Part shown: piece after piece, positions 12,501 to 24,594 of the stretch
Layout: each line of letters starts with the position of its first letter
How positions within the stretch are numbered: position 1 is the first letter of the stretch
NCBI RefSeq assembly: GCF_963675165.1
Contig: NC_087387.1
Span: 4,614,990-4,678,989 of the forward strand
Direction of reading: 5' to 3'
Origin: Halichondria panicea
Lineage: Eukaryota; Porifera; Demospongiae; Suberitida; Halichondriidae
Length of the DNA stretch: 64,000 bases
The notes under the pieces: generated by a model
The model's database searches: none
Seen by the model: only the letters and a program-made list of their open reading frames with translations
Told to the model about the DNA's origin: nothing
Made by a program: the position numbers and the translations under genes

Positions 12501-15500
12501 GAACCTGTCTGTCTGTTGTGGTCATTCAGGTCACTCTATAATACAGCCAATAATATGGCCCCCAAAGTCTCCATACTTCTCTTTTACTTTTTCTTACATA
12601 TTTTCAGTATAAAAAGTGCACATGTACTCCACAATATAATTATGTAGGTACAGTTAATGTACATGTACTTGAAGTACTGCAAATTAGCCCGGCTATTCTA
12701 TTGGCAAAACCATCAACACTGTACAGTTTTGTACACACTTAATCAGTTTCACGTGCAAGTAAAAAACCAACCGCTAGCTAGCACGCTATGCACACTGTAC
12801 ATGTATAGCTAGCTATCTGCTAGACTGCTACTACAGTGTATGTACTAAGCTATTAATAGACATCTATTTTTAGATTACTGTTGTGCCACCCACTTCTGTG
12901 TTTGCTCTCAAGTAACAGTAGATAATTGCGTGTGCCCTCTTCTCTGCACGCCCTTGGTACCACAATATAAAGTGTTTCAATACTCACACACACACACCCA
13001 CACACCCACACACACACACGCACACCCACACACACACACACGCACAGTGCCCACTTCTACCCTCAGACACCCTCCCCTTCCTCAACCTTTGAGTTCACCC
13101 ATCTCCCGCTGATCGAACTGCCTGGAACAACCGACAACACCTCCACTAAACCACCCTCTCTTACTCCTTTCTCTGGGATCAGTCTGGCCTACAGGGGGAT
13201 TCCCCTAACCACAGAGTTCCGAGAAGATGCCAAAACGTTTTCTTCTCTTCCGACTTCTCAGTTTTTTCTAAAGTCACTCACCCCTCATGTTGATGTCGAC
13301 TATCAAGGCTCATTGTTGGCCTCTGATTCGCCCTGGGGCCTGGTCAAAGGTCAACCAACCGACCCTAGACACAGAACTACTAGTGAACACAGTTCCAATT
13401 CTCCCCTTCATTCCCCCTCTGCCCCTGGTAATTACGCTAACGGGACGTCGGCAAATGACACTGGAAACGATCGAACTCGACAGCTATCGACTGAAAACGA
13501 ACAAACGAAAGAACTGAGTAGATCTTCGTTGTCTGTGGCCGACAGTAAAACTATAGTGCTCTCAAATGTCCCTCTACCTCGGCCCAAACACCAGTTGGAA
13601 AAATCTCAGAGATTGTCCTCTTCTAGTGAAAACGTGCCAAAGGATGCTTCAAAAACTGCTATTACAAAACCAGAAGGAGCACCTTCCTCTAAGGATGGTA
13701 ATGCATCTACTAATTCGACTGCAGAACCATCGCAAAGCAAGCCTGAAGTTGCTAAAGAGGCCAACAAAGTTGTGGAAATTATGAAAAAAACGGATGAGAA
13801 AGTTTCCGATAAGTCTGAAAGCAAACCTTCCCCGCCCACCACTACCCCTCCACAAACAGACTCTAAACAACAAGACACTACTACGGCTCCTGTTAAGACA
13901 CACAAGAAAACACAGGCTGCTGGCAACATTAGCAAACCCGCTGATTATGTTAAAAACTTTGATGTAGCTGTTAAGAAACCTCGATTGAAAGGAGGCCTTA
14001 GGAAAAAACCGAGAACTTTAGTAGCCTCACTTAGTACTGCGACTCTCATTACAACACAGCTTGGTTTGTTCCAGCCTTCTACCACCAAGAAGAAAGAGCC
14101 TGTCATTGTACCACAGAATGTCGTTAGTGCTGCAACTGAACTGATAGCCTCGAGTAGTAACACTAGTGTTGCAAATGTTGTGAATGCGGCAAAATTAGCT
14201 GAGCTTCAATCATCCCTAATCAGCAAGACTCCAGCGTCTAGTACTGGACTGAGTGACAGAAGAGCCTCTACTAGCAATTCTTCGGTTTCATTAGCTACAA
14301 GTTTGGCAGTTACAGCTAACAAACACGTGGGGCAAGCTCTCTCCTCCGTTGGGTCAGCAGTAGCACGGCGAGGCTCTACTCCTGGGACAAATGGTACCAA
14401 CTATCAGGAGATATTTCACACGGCCACGAGGAGGATCTCTGAGAGTGCTGAGAGGGGACTCAAGCAGGCACTGGCAGGGTGAGTATGTTGGCTTACCTGT
14501 GCACATATCAGAGCTAGTACAGTACATGCACGTGACTACTACATGTACTGTAAAAGTGTCATTTGCTATGCCTCAGTGTGCGCATGCGCAAGCGAGGTAT
14601 ACGGCAGTGTGTATCTGTCTGTCTGTCTCAATGAAGTGAAAGTAAGAGTTTCTATAGGCTTGTAACAATTTCAATTTGTGGATTACAGTTTCGTTCTCGA
14701 GTTAGCCTAGTCTTGCGTATTTGAAATGCCGTTGCAGCTTTTTCAGAACAGTGCATAGCGAAACTTGTCCATGGAGTGTTGCTACTCTACTTAGTAGTTA
14801 GCTCTGCACTAAAACGCTAGCTGTTGGTACAAGGTACATGTACATGTATAGCTGCAAGAGTGAGAAGAGAGCTGAAAGGCTCTACTGATGCAGCAGCCAT
14901 TACTTTCAGACTTTGGACTTTTGGTATCTTTTTAACAACATCCACGGTCCACTCTCACGGTCCACAAAATTGATAACTATCGTATTAGACTAATAGCTTT
15001 ATGTTACGTAGCTTTGTGACACACCCACCGAGGCATCAGCACTCGCGATGCTTTCATTTCGCTTGGTAATAGTGTACATGTATATCTGATTGTTGTGTTT
15101 TTGTAGTCATAGCAAGCTTGTGCATTTTACTATTATAATTGTTTTTATGCTACATACATCAGGGTTTCATCTAGGATTAAAAGTTGGGGGGGGAAGTTTG
15201 CGCACGCCGCAACATTTTTGGTCACTCTCACATGTGTTGACCACACCCCCTATTACATGCTAGTGCATCACAGTAGATCTAGTTACATATTGCACATCAC
15301 AGACAGTAATAATGTGATGATGTCATTATTTTACAAATATTTGGGGGGCAGGGGTAGGTTCACCCCTGCCCCCCCCCCACTAGATGAAACCCTGCATGTA
15401 CATGTATGTATTATGCAGTCGATCATTGTCTGTCTGTCCCCCATGCAGGATGAACCACAACAGCCTGATAGAAACTGCCAACTCTTTAGTGCAACTCAGT

Positions 15501-15521
15501 AACTCTTCAGAAGTGACTTAA
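6535..15521 (+). CDS. EPC1: Enhancer of polycomb homologue (NuA4/TIP60 subunit)
   Basis: Fifteen exons: 6535-6687, 7075-7231, 7878-7957, 8328-8486, 8889-8996, 9296-9363, 10137-10217, 10479-10587, 10827-10867, 11230-11275, 11360-11506, 11791-12035, 12298-12396, 13048-14478 and 15449-15521. They sum to 2,997 nt, exactly 998 codons plus TAA, with all phases matching. The first residues MSKLSFRARALD and the motif VPQMPTGMEKEEES are nearly those of vertebrate EPC1. Further EPC1 landmarks are PDYDLDSEDE (residues 113-122), RMMDRLEKGSG, RRTEKMQTRK-like (FRKRTEKMQTRK, 208-219), WPWT near residue 391, RRRLGRGGRVLWDR around 457-470, and a C-terminal EVT. The EPL1 domain covers roughly residues 1-150. 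Exon 14 encodes a long Ser/Thr-rich, poorly conserved region. In animals this protein anchors the catalytic module of the nuclear TIP60 histone acetyltransferase complex. The start is fixed by the conserved N-terminus. Confidence 0.96.
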
Positions 15522-17636
15522 CCACTAAACAATTTTAGTCACTATTCTATCGATTCTCTGAATTTTCATACTTTACCTCCTCACTCTATTAATTCATGGT
15601 GGTTTGTCTATTATTTCACATAGCATCTCTATATACACAGTGTGTGTGTGTGTGCCCGTATTTGTGTGTGTTTGTGTTCTTTCTGGCGTGTGTCGTTTGA
15701 TTGCTATATTCTTTGTAATTTTCAATACATGTGCTCACTGTGAAAGTATGATATGACTTGTTTGCACACTTGATACAAAGTAGCATCAACATAATTATAT
15801 ATGGATATGGTCGTCAGGATTATAGATTAATTAAGGAGTGGGTAAATATCGTTATAATTAAAAGTGATGTATGTATGTATGCAGCTTATACTTGATGACT
15901 GCATGAGCTCTATAGATATATCTGCTGGTGAGTGATGTGCATGATAACATTTTATGGATTGATCTGAGTTGCAGTACATGCATGTATATCATTTTATGTA
16001 TATGCATGCAGAGATCAATCTTTAATTTTCATTACATTCAGTTGTCCAGTGGAATCAGCCTTACAATGCAATATTATACGCTCACAGTCTACTTAACTAA
16101 CAAATACATCTATACAATGTCATGTAAATCAAACTGAACTATATATGACTGACTAATTCATTATACACATCGTTTAATGCATTCAGCAGCCACTGCATTC
16201 CAGGCTGAAGTATTGCCCCTGCACATGAGCTTCTTTGGGAACATGACTGGAAATTATCTACTGCATGCGCCATTGTTACAACTTGCAACAACGATGAAAT
16301 CTTTCCCACATCCTCCGTAGGGATCAGTAAGGAATTGACTATGCACCAGTACTGACGTAATTGTAGACAGTAGAACATTTTGTGGATTCTAATATTTGCG
16401 TTTCATGCCAGGAAACCACACCACCAATAGCTTTGCATGTTAAATACCAGTACGTGGGAGTTTATCCCAATTTCATTTTCACGTTAACTGCTCTGCCCTT
16501 GAAATTTTGCATCTCACGAAAACATCCCGCTATAATTACGGTAATTAACATGACTCTAAGTGCAGTTTTGTTGACTTGAATAGATTTACCTTAATTTTTA
16601 AGGCCATTCTTGTCGTTATGCACTAGAGCACTGAAGACGGTGGGCCAGGCAAAGTAGATTTAGTAGTTTCTCACATGTGTGTTTAGCAGGGAATTATGAG
16701 CCATATAATCTCATAGTTTCCCAGGGAATTATAAGCTTGAAGGTATAAAGTACAAGTATAATTTTTTTACAGTTACAGAAATGCGAATAAATGAAGCTGT
16801 GTGATTATACGGTTATACCAGTTTCTATATATAGCGCTTGCTGGGTTGATGGTCAGTTGGTAAGGCAAAATTATTATCAGCTGAGGAGGTCAGACAGTCA
16901 CACCACTTGCCACCTTTCTGCTAATTATAAATTCTCTTATACCCATACTCATGAGAGAGCTTTTTTAAAAAGGAGTTCTTCAGCTGTCCTTTTTGGAATT
17001 AACTATAGTAATAGCACTACTAGTCTACTATTTTTTTTGGAGTTGTATATAATTATTATGCTTGACATTGCTTGTATTGACAGAGATACCACAATTAGAA
17101 TTAAATTAAAACACTTTAATTGACCATTATACTTAAGTGGGTGTGAAATAATTCATATCACTGGTATCTGTTACCACATGCAATAGTAACTGTTTTTGTT
17201 ACAAAGTCTAAGATATGCCAGACGTAGCCAATTACCCGTGTTAATTGAATGAATTGCAATGGTGTCTCGTAATACCTTCCCTGTCTCATATCCAATCACT
17301 AAAAGCTAGCTTTAGCTGCAAACAAAGCGCTTCAAGCTCACTTGACATTTTTTGCTTTCATGCAAAGCCTAGCTACATGTAGTTTGATTCCTTAAGAATA
17401 TACAAGGGGGTCCAAAAAATGTTGATGTCTCATAACATAATAGCCCATACAATTATACAGATTATTGATTACAAAATCCTAAGTTGTCTTCAATGAATCA
17501 CTCAGTCTTACAATGCACTAAAATGTGCCCACAGTCTGTATATATAACTAAGCTAATAATTATATATGCAAGCAAATTATCTATACATGCAACTATTCAT
17601 GCAATCTAATTAAGTTATACACATCGTTCAATGCAG
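15522..17636. other. Intergenic with a lectin-gene remnant
   Basis: AT-rich sequence between the convergent ends of the Epc gene (+) and the first lectin gene (-). The block at 16000-16355 is a decayed copy of the lectin 3' region. The block 16670-16700 (TTTAGCAGGGAATTATAA) recurs near 24280. No intact coding sequence was seen in 16400-17600. Confidence 0.5.
16161..16352 (-). pseudogene. Truncated SUEL-like lectin remnant
   Basis: Read on the minus strand, this stretch encodes QFLTDPYGGCGKDFIVVASC followed by a stop, matching the C-terminal half of the two intact lectin genes nearby. The N-terminal part of the domain, the acidic exon and the signal-peptide exon are all missing. The flanking non-coding sequence also resembles the 3' flank of the gene at 17637, so it is a partial duplicate that decayed. 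Confidence 0.75.
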
Positions 17637-18291
17637 TTAGCAGCCACCACCACCAGTACTACCGCTGCATTTCAGGCTAAAGTATTTCCCTTGAGCTTCT
17701 CTGGTAACATGACTGGAAATTATCTCTGCGCCATTCTTGCAACTTGCAACAACAATGAAATCTTTTGCACATCCTCTGTAGGGATCAGTAAGGAATCGAG
17801 TATGCACCAGTGCCCTGCAAGACTGCTTTCCCTCGCATTTGCTTTTGGCATATGCAGTGCTTCTAACTTGAACATTTTTTCGGAGTGAACCCCTTGCACA
17901 GGAGAGACCATAGTAGGCATAAAGAATCTTGATTCCTATATAAAATAACATAATTATTATAGGAGTTTCGAGATTAACTGAATCAGATACTGCTTATATA
18001 ATGTATGTACTTACCAGCTCCCTGCTTTTCCACTTCTTCCTCTTCTTGTACCACTTTACCCTCCTCTATCTATAATAAAACTTGAAATACAACATGTGGC
18101 AGTGCTAGCTGCATGCACACTTCAAGTATATATACATATAATGAGTTAAATGCTGCATAATTATATGCTCTTACTTCGGACAAGTCCACCTGATTGGCTT
18201 GTAGGTGTGCTAACACTTCATCAATTGCTGCAGCTTTGATGCTGAGTCCGAGCATCATCACCATCACAAGAGTTAGGATGATTGTCTTCAT
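17637..18291 (-). CDS. Secreted SUEL-type lectin-like protein, copy 1
   Basis: Three exons on the minus strand (18291-18175, 18069-18015, 17935-17637) give 156 aa plus TAA. Exon 1 encodes a signal peptide (MKTIILTLVMVMMLGLSIKA) and a short propeptide-like stretch. Exon 2 encodes an acidic linker (VVQEEEEVEKQGAG). Exon 3 encodes the domain: ILYAYYGLSC, SKCEGKQSC, FLTDPYRGCAKDFIVVASC, then a Gly-rich end. The spacing of Cys, the G-x-x-SC motif and DPyxGc.K.f.VvasC match the SUEL / rhamnose- or galactose-binding lectin family, which acts outside the cell on glycans. The first beta strand (LxC) of typical SUEL domains is not obvious. The exon 1 start is set by the signal peptide, 93 nt after a TATA-like box. 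Sugar specificity cannot be read from the sequence. Confidence 0.78.
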
Positions 18292-18325
18292 GGCTCACCA
18301 GGAAATAATTATCAAGAGAGTGGTG

Positions 18326-18638
18326 TCTGTGTTGTGTTGATACTGTCAGTCACTCTTTTCGAACAACTGGAGCTTTTTTACACTTTATTTATAGTCAGTC
18401 AGACGTTGCACCTAACCCACCCACTTCCTCTTTTGTGCACACACTGACTCCATGACAGATCGGCCTCAGCTGATGCTCCTTGTGACTGTTACTGTCTAGC
18501 AGTGGCATTCAAAGCAGCTTAGCTAATTCGACAGTTCCCTCAAGTAGTGGTGTAAGCTAATTATGCTGAATTAGACAATACCTACAAGTAAGAGAACTCG
18601 TAAATTCTTAAAATGTTTCGGCTTATGATCATGCACGT
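18326..18638. repeat. Duplicated lectin upstream region, copy 1
   Basis: About 310 bp upstream of lectin copy 1 match 21067-21383 upstream of copy 2 almost base for base, including the TATA region, GGCCTCAGCTGATGCTCC and ATGTTTCGGCTTATGATC. The duplication therefore included the promoter as well as the gene. Confidence 0.85.
18384..18393 (-). promoter_or_regulatory. TATA-like box of lectin copy 1
   Basis: The minus strand reads TATAAATAAA about 93 nt upstream of the start codon. The equivalent site of copy 2 (around 21127-21136) reads AAATAAATAAAG within an otherwise well-conserved block. That the motif lies in a conserved upstream block of two paralogues supports function, but there is no direct evidence. 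Confidence 0.45.
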
Positions 18639-20286
18639 TCACTATACATGTATACCATAGTTCTGCATATCAATGGATGTCACAACAGTTACTGCTTGTA
18701 GTTGATATTAATTAAGTGTGTATACGTTACTGATAAGAGCATACTGATAAGAGCCTTTATGTCCATCCACACCATCCTTTTTTATATAGGCTTGGGTTTT
18801 CAATGGCTACAGAATATTTGTATTTCAATTCATCAGATGTACAGTTCACGTTTAGTACGGTGGAATGTGAAGTTGAAGTTCTGATTTTACTTAAGAGGAA
18901 ATTTGCATTGATTGGACAGTTCCTTCATGTTGTAACTAGAGGATAATTTTGTTTGTACTTGCTCAATTGACAGTGAATTCTTATATAGGAAGATGTTTTA
19001 GATATATATACACGAAAGCTTCTGATTTGACAAATTGGGGTGATTAGCACTGATTTGACAGTTCCTTCATGCTGAAAAGAGTTATAATTATGTTATTTAA
19101 GTCTTGTGTGCATGTGACACCATTGAGAAGTGGTGTATGTTGTGCTTGTGCATGGCTTACATGCACTGAGGAATAATTTGGCTAACGAAAAATTGGCCTG
19201 GGAATGAGGCTATAACAACATTTTTAGCTTAGGGGGGTGCTGATCCCATGCATATACAGCTGCATGGATACGCCACTGCATACATATATATACCCATATA
19301 ATTTTCCTTCTAGGAGCTGCCAGAGCAGTGGAAGAATGTGAAGAAGCAGGTTGTGTCAACAAAACAAGCAGTGCATATGAGTTCAGAGGGAAATTGAAAC
19401 AGACATGCAGCTGTGTTGAGTTGACTTTAAGCTGGGTGATGTATAAGCTTAACAGCAGGTGCATGGATAACGTGAGAAATTGCATGTGCATGTGCTGCAG
19501 TGGCGTAGCCAGGGGGTGGCAAAGGGGGCAAATGCCCCCCCTTTTTCTGGATCTCTACTATATACTCTGCTCAAGTTATTGTATCTGATTATCTTGCTGA
19601 GCACTCCCTTTCTTTGGAATCTGGCAAGCAAAACGATTTAGTCTCTAAACTGTGAGCTATTCTGGTCTAAATCTATAGTTGCTAAACTAATCCTGGCTAC
19701 GCTTCTGTGCTGTGTTTGTTCATACATGAAATGGAATTAAGCTATATGAAGTATGACTTGTTACTTAGTGTACCAGATAACTATAACCCATGCACAATGT
19801 AGAGCTATATAGCATACATATAGTGTATACACATGTATTTTTATAATGTTTTAATTTGATCGTGAACTTGCTCAATTGCCCCACAGATAACTGTGCATGA
19901 GGAAGCTGTTTCAGAATGAATTCTTATCGTATATAGACTTCTGATATGACACACATAGATTGAGAAGCAGTTAGCATTGATTATAACAGTTTACATTCTG
20001 GTCCAACCAAGGTTCAAGATATATATATATATATATATATACAGTGTACTATTTGAACAGTGTACTATTTGAACATGCAATTGACAGTCTATCCTACTGA
20101 ACAATGTCCTTGCATGCATGCAGTTATTGTATATACTAGCTGTCGTTTAATCTGTCGTTTAAATCATATAATTTTAATCAACGATAAGTATTCATGTATA
20201 AAAACTCAGGCTATAAAAATTCAGTATAATTATTATAATAGCTATATCACTACAGTTAGCAGCCACTATACACATCTGTCTTCAGG
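18639..20286. other. Intergenic between the lectin genes
   Basis: Mostly non-coding. The stretch 18660-18910 has a dispersed relative at 23940-24200. A frame at 19316-19500 (Cys-rich, EECEEAGCVNKTSS) is open but has no start or matching splice partner. A 210-bp CAG...CTG element sits at 19498, and an (AT)n run at 20020-20040. The segment 20250-20290 carries a partial duplicate of the lectin 3' end. Confidence 0.45.
19498..19707. mobile_element. CAGTGGCGTAGCCAGG element with 5-bp target duplication
   Basis: The ends are CAGTGGCGTAGCCAGG and CCTGGCTACGCTTCTG, flanked by TGCTG on both sides. It is 210 bp with no ORF. Related ends occur at 21978 and 52939. Confidence 0.75.
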
Positions 20287-20956
20287 CTACTTCTTTGAGC
20301 AGCCACTACACTTCAGGCTGAAGTATTTCCCTTCTTTGGTAACATAACTGGAAATAATTTCCTTCCCATTTTTACAACTAGCAACAACGATGAAATTCTT
20401 ATGACAGCCTCCATAAGGGTCAGAGAGATATCGATTAGATACCATTCCTCTGCAAGACTGCTTTCCCTCGCATTTGCTCTTGGCGTATGCAGTGCTTCTG
20501 ACTTCAACACTCTTTCGTAGCACACCTTTTGTGCAGGCGAGGCCGTAATAGGCATAGAGAATCTTAATTCCTAACATAAAAATAATTATATGCAAGATAA
20601 GTTGTGACACCATGATAATAATCATTGTGCATGTGTTTAACGAGCTTTTTGTTGATATAGCTGCTGTAAAATATTTTTGTATATTCTTACCAGCTCCCTG
20701 CTTTTCCACTTCTTCATTTTCTTGTACCACTTCACCCTCGTCCATCTATATTATAAATGTGAAGATGGAATCAAGGGGAGGAAACGCTATAAAATTATAT
20801 ACTCAAGTATAATTATACTCTTACTTCCGACATGTCCACCTGATTGGCTTGTAGGTATGCCAGCACTTCATCCATTTCTGCTTCATTAAATTCTGCAGCT
20901 TTGATACTGAGTCCAAGCATCATCACCATCACTAGAGTAAGAACGATCGTCTTCAT
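20287..20956 (-). CDS. Secreted SUEL-type lectin-like protein, copy 2
   Basis: Exons 20956-20825, 20745-20691 and 20570-20287 give 156 aa, the same length as copy 1, with the same intron phases (0 and 1). The signal peptide is MKTIVLTLVMVMMLGLSIKA. The propeptide part is longer by five residues (EFNEAEMDEVLAYLQANQ) and the C-terminus is shorter (LKCSGCSKK). The domain keeps SKCEGKQSC, YLSDPYGGCHKNFIVVASC and the Tyr-rich ILYAYYGLAC. It is expected to be extracellular and glycan-binding like its paralogue. The second intron is 120 nt without a stop, so the frame stays open from 20745 to 20287. Retention of that intron would insert 40 residues including a strongly hydrophobic stretch. Confidence 0.78.
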
Positions 20957-21066
20957 GGCCTAGCCGAACACTTTTTGCTGCACATTGCAACAGACATTAA
21001 TACAATATCTCATCTGTAGTCACTATACTCACCTATATATATATATATATATAAGAGAGAGAGAAC

Positions 21067-21383
21067 TGTCTGTGTTGTGTTGATGTACTGTGCCTCACTC
21101 TTTTGGAATAACTGGAGCTTTTTTACACTTTATTTATTTTGTCAGACATTGTACCCTAACCCACCCACTTCCTCCTTTGTGCACACACTCCATGACAGAT
21201 CGGCCTCAGCTGATGCTCCTTGGCTGTTTACTGTCTAGCAGTGGCATTCAAAGCAGCTTGGCTAATCGACAGTTCCCTCAAGTAGTGGTGTAAGCTAATT
21301 ATGCTGAATTAGACAATACCTACAAGTAAGAGAACTCGTAAATTCCTGACAACTTAAATGTTTCGGCTTATGATCATGCACGT
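21067..21383. repeat. Duplicated lectin upstream region, copy 2
   Basis: Partner of 18326-18638; see that entry. The main differences are small deletions and loss of the perfect TATA core. Confidence 0.85.
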
Positions 21384-21977
21384 CATAATTATAATTATCA
21401 GTAGGTTAGTAAAACCAGTAGGTTTTACATAGGATTGGCGGTGGGTTTGCCCGTGTTTAGCAATGTTCCACATAATTATTTTGACTCCTGTTCAAACTGT
21501 TCTATCTCTGCAGGGAAAGGCCACATCAAGAACTGAATGGACAGATATGCACCAGATTGTGTATGTATTTTACGACTGAGTTGTATTACGACGAATGCAT
21601 TATGGACTGAGTATTTGTGAGCTATGGTATACACAGTCTAGTCCAGAACGAATAATTATTATGTATGGGCTCAGATTAATATAGGACACAGATAGAGGGC
21701 AGGCTGTTTACTAGAAAACAAAACATATTTCCTAAGCAATCAGAACTAAGATGCACATGCTCTTTTACTTTCATGGTAAACAGCAAAGGATTGGCAGTGG
21801 GTTTGCCCATGTTTATTTGACTCCTGTTCAATCTCTGCATGGAAAGGCCACATCAAGAAACTGAATGGACAGATAGTTTATTTTTAGCCTTTTTTCTCTT
21901 TGTATCTCTCATTTCATAATCCTTGTCTGACTGACTAGATCTAGGGAGTGAGTAAGTTTCTTGCCCAGCATTTGCTC

Positions 21978-22378
21978 CAGTGGCGGATCCAGAGGGGGGT
22001 CCATGGGGTCCCTTGACCCCCCCTTTTGAAGTTAACTTTAAAAGGCTTAATGACACCAGCTAGCTATTTATCAGTTTTTGTAGCTATTGTAATTTGATTC
22101 AATGATTGTACCTGTTGTTTTGATGTATCAACTGCCAAAGGAGTGTTCAGGTTAGCCTAGGCTAGCGCTTTTAGCTAGTTGACTGTTCGTACTCGTGGCA
22201 GCTCTACGCAAGTCTATTATGGGACTTCCCCTGGCTGAGCATGGGATTTTCCCTAGTCACGTGTGACCGGAAGTGGGCGTAACCCTAAAAATTTCGCGCT
22301 GCGCGTGACTTTCATTACTTGTGCTGGGCGCTAGTTAGTTTGGACCCCCCCCTTTCATTTTTCCTGGATCCGCCACTG
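21978..22378. mobile_element. CAGTGGCGGATCCAG element with 5-bp target duplication
   Basis: The inverted ends are CAGTGGCGGATCCAG and CTGGATCCGCCACTG. The flanks repeat TGCTC on both sides. It is 401 bp with no transposase. The ends resemble those of the elements at 19498 and 52939. Confidence 0.78.
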
Positions 22379-22606
22379 TGCTCAAGTACAGCCATCTCCA
22401 GGACATTCTGCACAGGGTTTCCAAACGACTACATGTACAACCTAAATTACAAAGCGCTTCTTCAGATTTGCGATTGCTTCCACGAGGCAGATGACCTCTC
22501 AGGCTCTACTTCTCTTACCTAGACAATTCCACCATCTTTAATGACTCAGCAATTGCGTTGTGGCCAAATAATAGATAGGCGTGGCTAAGAAACTGTGTGC
22601 CTGTTG

Positions 22607-23039
22607 TAGTTGGGCGTGGCCCGATCGTCCCTGACGGGAGGTCGGGTTGCAAGCTTATCTCAGAGGAGGTCCGACATGCGTGCACAAATCACTACAAGTT
22701 CAGTGCATTTGGCCTGGACATTATCACGTGACCGCAATGACATCAATGTACTGAACTTGTATTGATTCGTGCACGCATGTCGAACCTCCTCTGAGCTTAT
22801 CTGGGATTTGTCCTGCTGCATTATGTAACACTGCTATGAATATTATTATTCACAAGTGGGTGTTAACCGACTTGATGACGTGTAGACCATGCACAGCATA
22901 CACTGCATGCGGTTTCGCAACTAGATGCAAACGGAAGTGTAACCAAAAAATGCTTCAATCATATAGTGGCGCTAGAACAAATCCCAGATAGGCTTGCAAC
23001 CCGACCTCCCGTCAGGGACGGTCGAGCCACGCCCAACTA
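22607..23039. mobile_element. Nested foldback element (TAGTTGGGCGTGG ends)
   Basis: The outer inverted repeats of about 45-50 bp start TAGTTGGGCGTGG and end CCACGCCCAACTA. They enclose a second inverted repeat (near 22664-22702 and 22750-22797, core GAGGAGGT.CGACATGCGTGCAC). The flanks share GCCTGTTG. It contains no coding frame. Confidence 0.7.
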
Positions 23040-23283
23040 CGCCTGTTGTGCCACAAATTCTAAGTCAGTGCAGTGCTTGCCTGAGGTGTTGCTTGTCTTC
23101 ACACTGTTCAGCTCTAGCTCCCTTCCTCTGACATGCAGGTACGCTATATGCACTGCATGCATGGCTAGATATCATGCTCTCTTGAAATAACTTAAAATGG
23201 CTATCATAAATTCAACATATCAAGCAATATTACTCATTACTATAATTATTAGTCCTGTCTTCTATACTTCTGTACTGAAACAA

Positions 23284-23843
23284 AATCAGACGAGAGCATA
23301 ACTCCAATCCGTTAAGGCGTCATGAACATGTACAATACAGTACATATAGACTGTGTTCCAGATCTATCTACCAGCTTCCATCCATGCATGCACCACATCA
23401 TTCCATGTAGGTCACCAGTACTGCATGTCACTAGGCCGTATACCTGTGCTCAACACTGCATGTATTAGGAACATTCATCACAATTCATCACAAATCATCA
23501 TGATTATGTGCCCGCAAATTCCAAAATGGATGTATAAATATATAGGGATCGGTCATTACCCCACCAGTAAAATTGCGTGGATTGGCCGGGAAAACATGGA
23601 AAACTACCAGTACATGTGAATGACGTGGACTGTGTGTACCTGTGCGTGTATTAGGAACATCATTTCATCACAAATCATTATGATTGTAATTATGCCCGCA
23701 CATTCCAAAATGGGTGTATAACTATATAGGGATCGCACCCCACCAGTAAAAATTGCATGGATTGGCCGGGAAAACATGGAAAACTATACCAGTATACATG
23801 TGAATGACGTTGTAACGGATTGGAGTTATGCTCTCATCTGATT
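23284..23843. repeat. Inverted-repeat element with internal direct repeat
   Basis: Arms of about 31 bp (core GAGCATAACTCCAATCCGTTA) lie at 23284-23314 and 23813-23843. Inside, 23465-23615 and 23650-23805 are direct copies of one another (core GGATTGGCCGGGAAAACATG). A related right-hand piece occurs at 58187-58260 inside SP4. Confidence 0.6.
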
Positions 23844-24594
23844 TCTTGTTTCCACGTTTTTTGGTGTTGGTGGTTCCCCCGGCCAATCCTAGCAATTTTT
23901 CACATAGCAAATGTTTTTCTAGTTGGATATACATAGGTCTGCATATCATATCAATGGATGTCAAAACTGCTTGTAGTTTGTGTGTATATATACATTATTA
24001 TTTTGCTTATAACTAGTTAATTATCCGGAAACAAGCTAGAACATCGATTTTACGTCCAAATCCATACCATTCTTTATGGCTAATTTTGACTTGTATTTCA
24101 ATACGAATTCATCATGTATACAATTTACGTTTAGTACAGTGAAATGTGAAGTCAAAGTTCTGATGTTACGTAAGTTAGAGTTTATTGGGGAAATTTGCAT
24201 TTAGTGTCAAAGGATGCATTTTATTTATGTTAATGTAATGAAAATTGTTTTATAATGTGTAGATCCCACTTGTGTGTGTTTAGCAGGGAATTATAATTAT
24301 CAAGATTCTCCAACTTCAATTATTGGTCAGGCAAATACTGTACCTCCAAACTACACCTTTATGCAAGTTAATGCTCAATTTTATCTGCCAAACCACAGCC
24401 AAAACGTCATATTCGACCGTAGTAAACATAAAAAATGTAGTGTGGGGCAGCCAGAAAACTGGCCGGTATAAGGAATTAGCAAGTGGCCACATTTCAGGGA
24501 GATCATAATAATCATCCCTAAACCAATTATCCATTATAACAATTCTTTGCTGTTCTATTAATCACCACTGATATTGAACCAAAAGATATCGTAA

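Noticed and set aside
19316-19500. Cys-rich open frame between the lectins
   Set aside because: No start, no partner exon and runs into a transposon; insufficient support for a gene.
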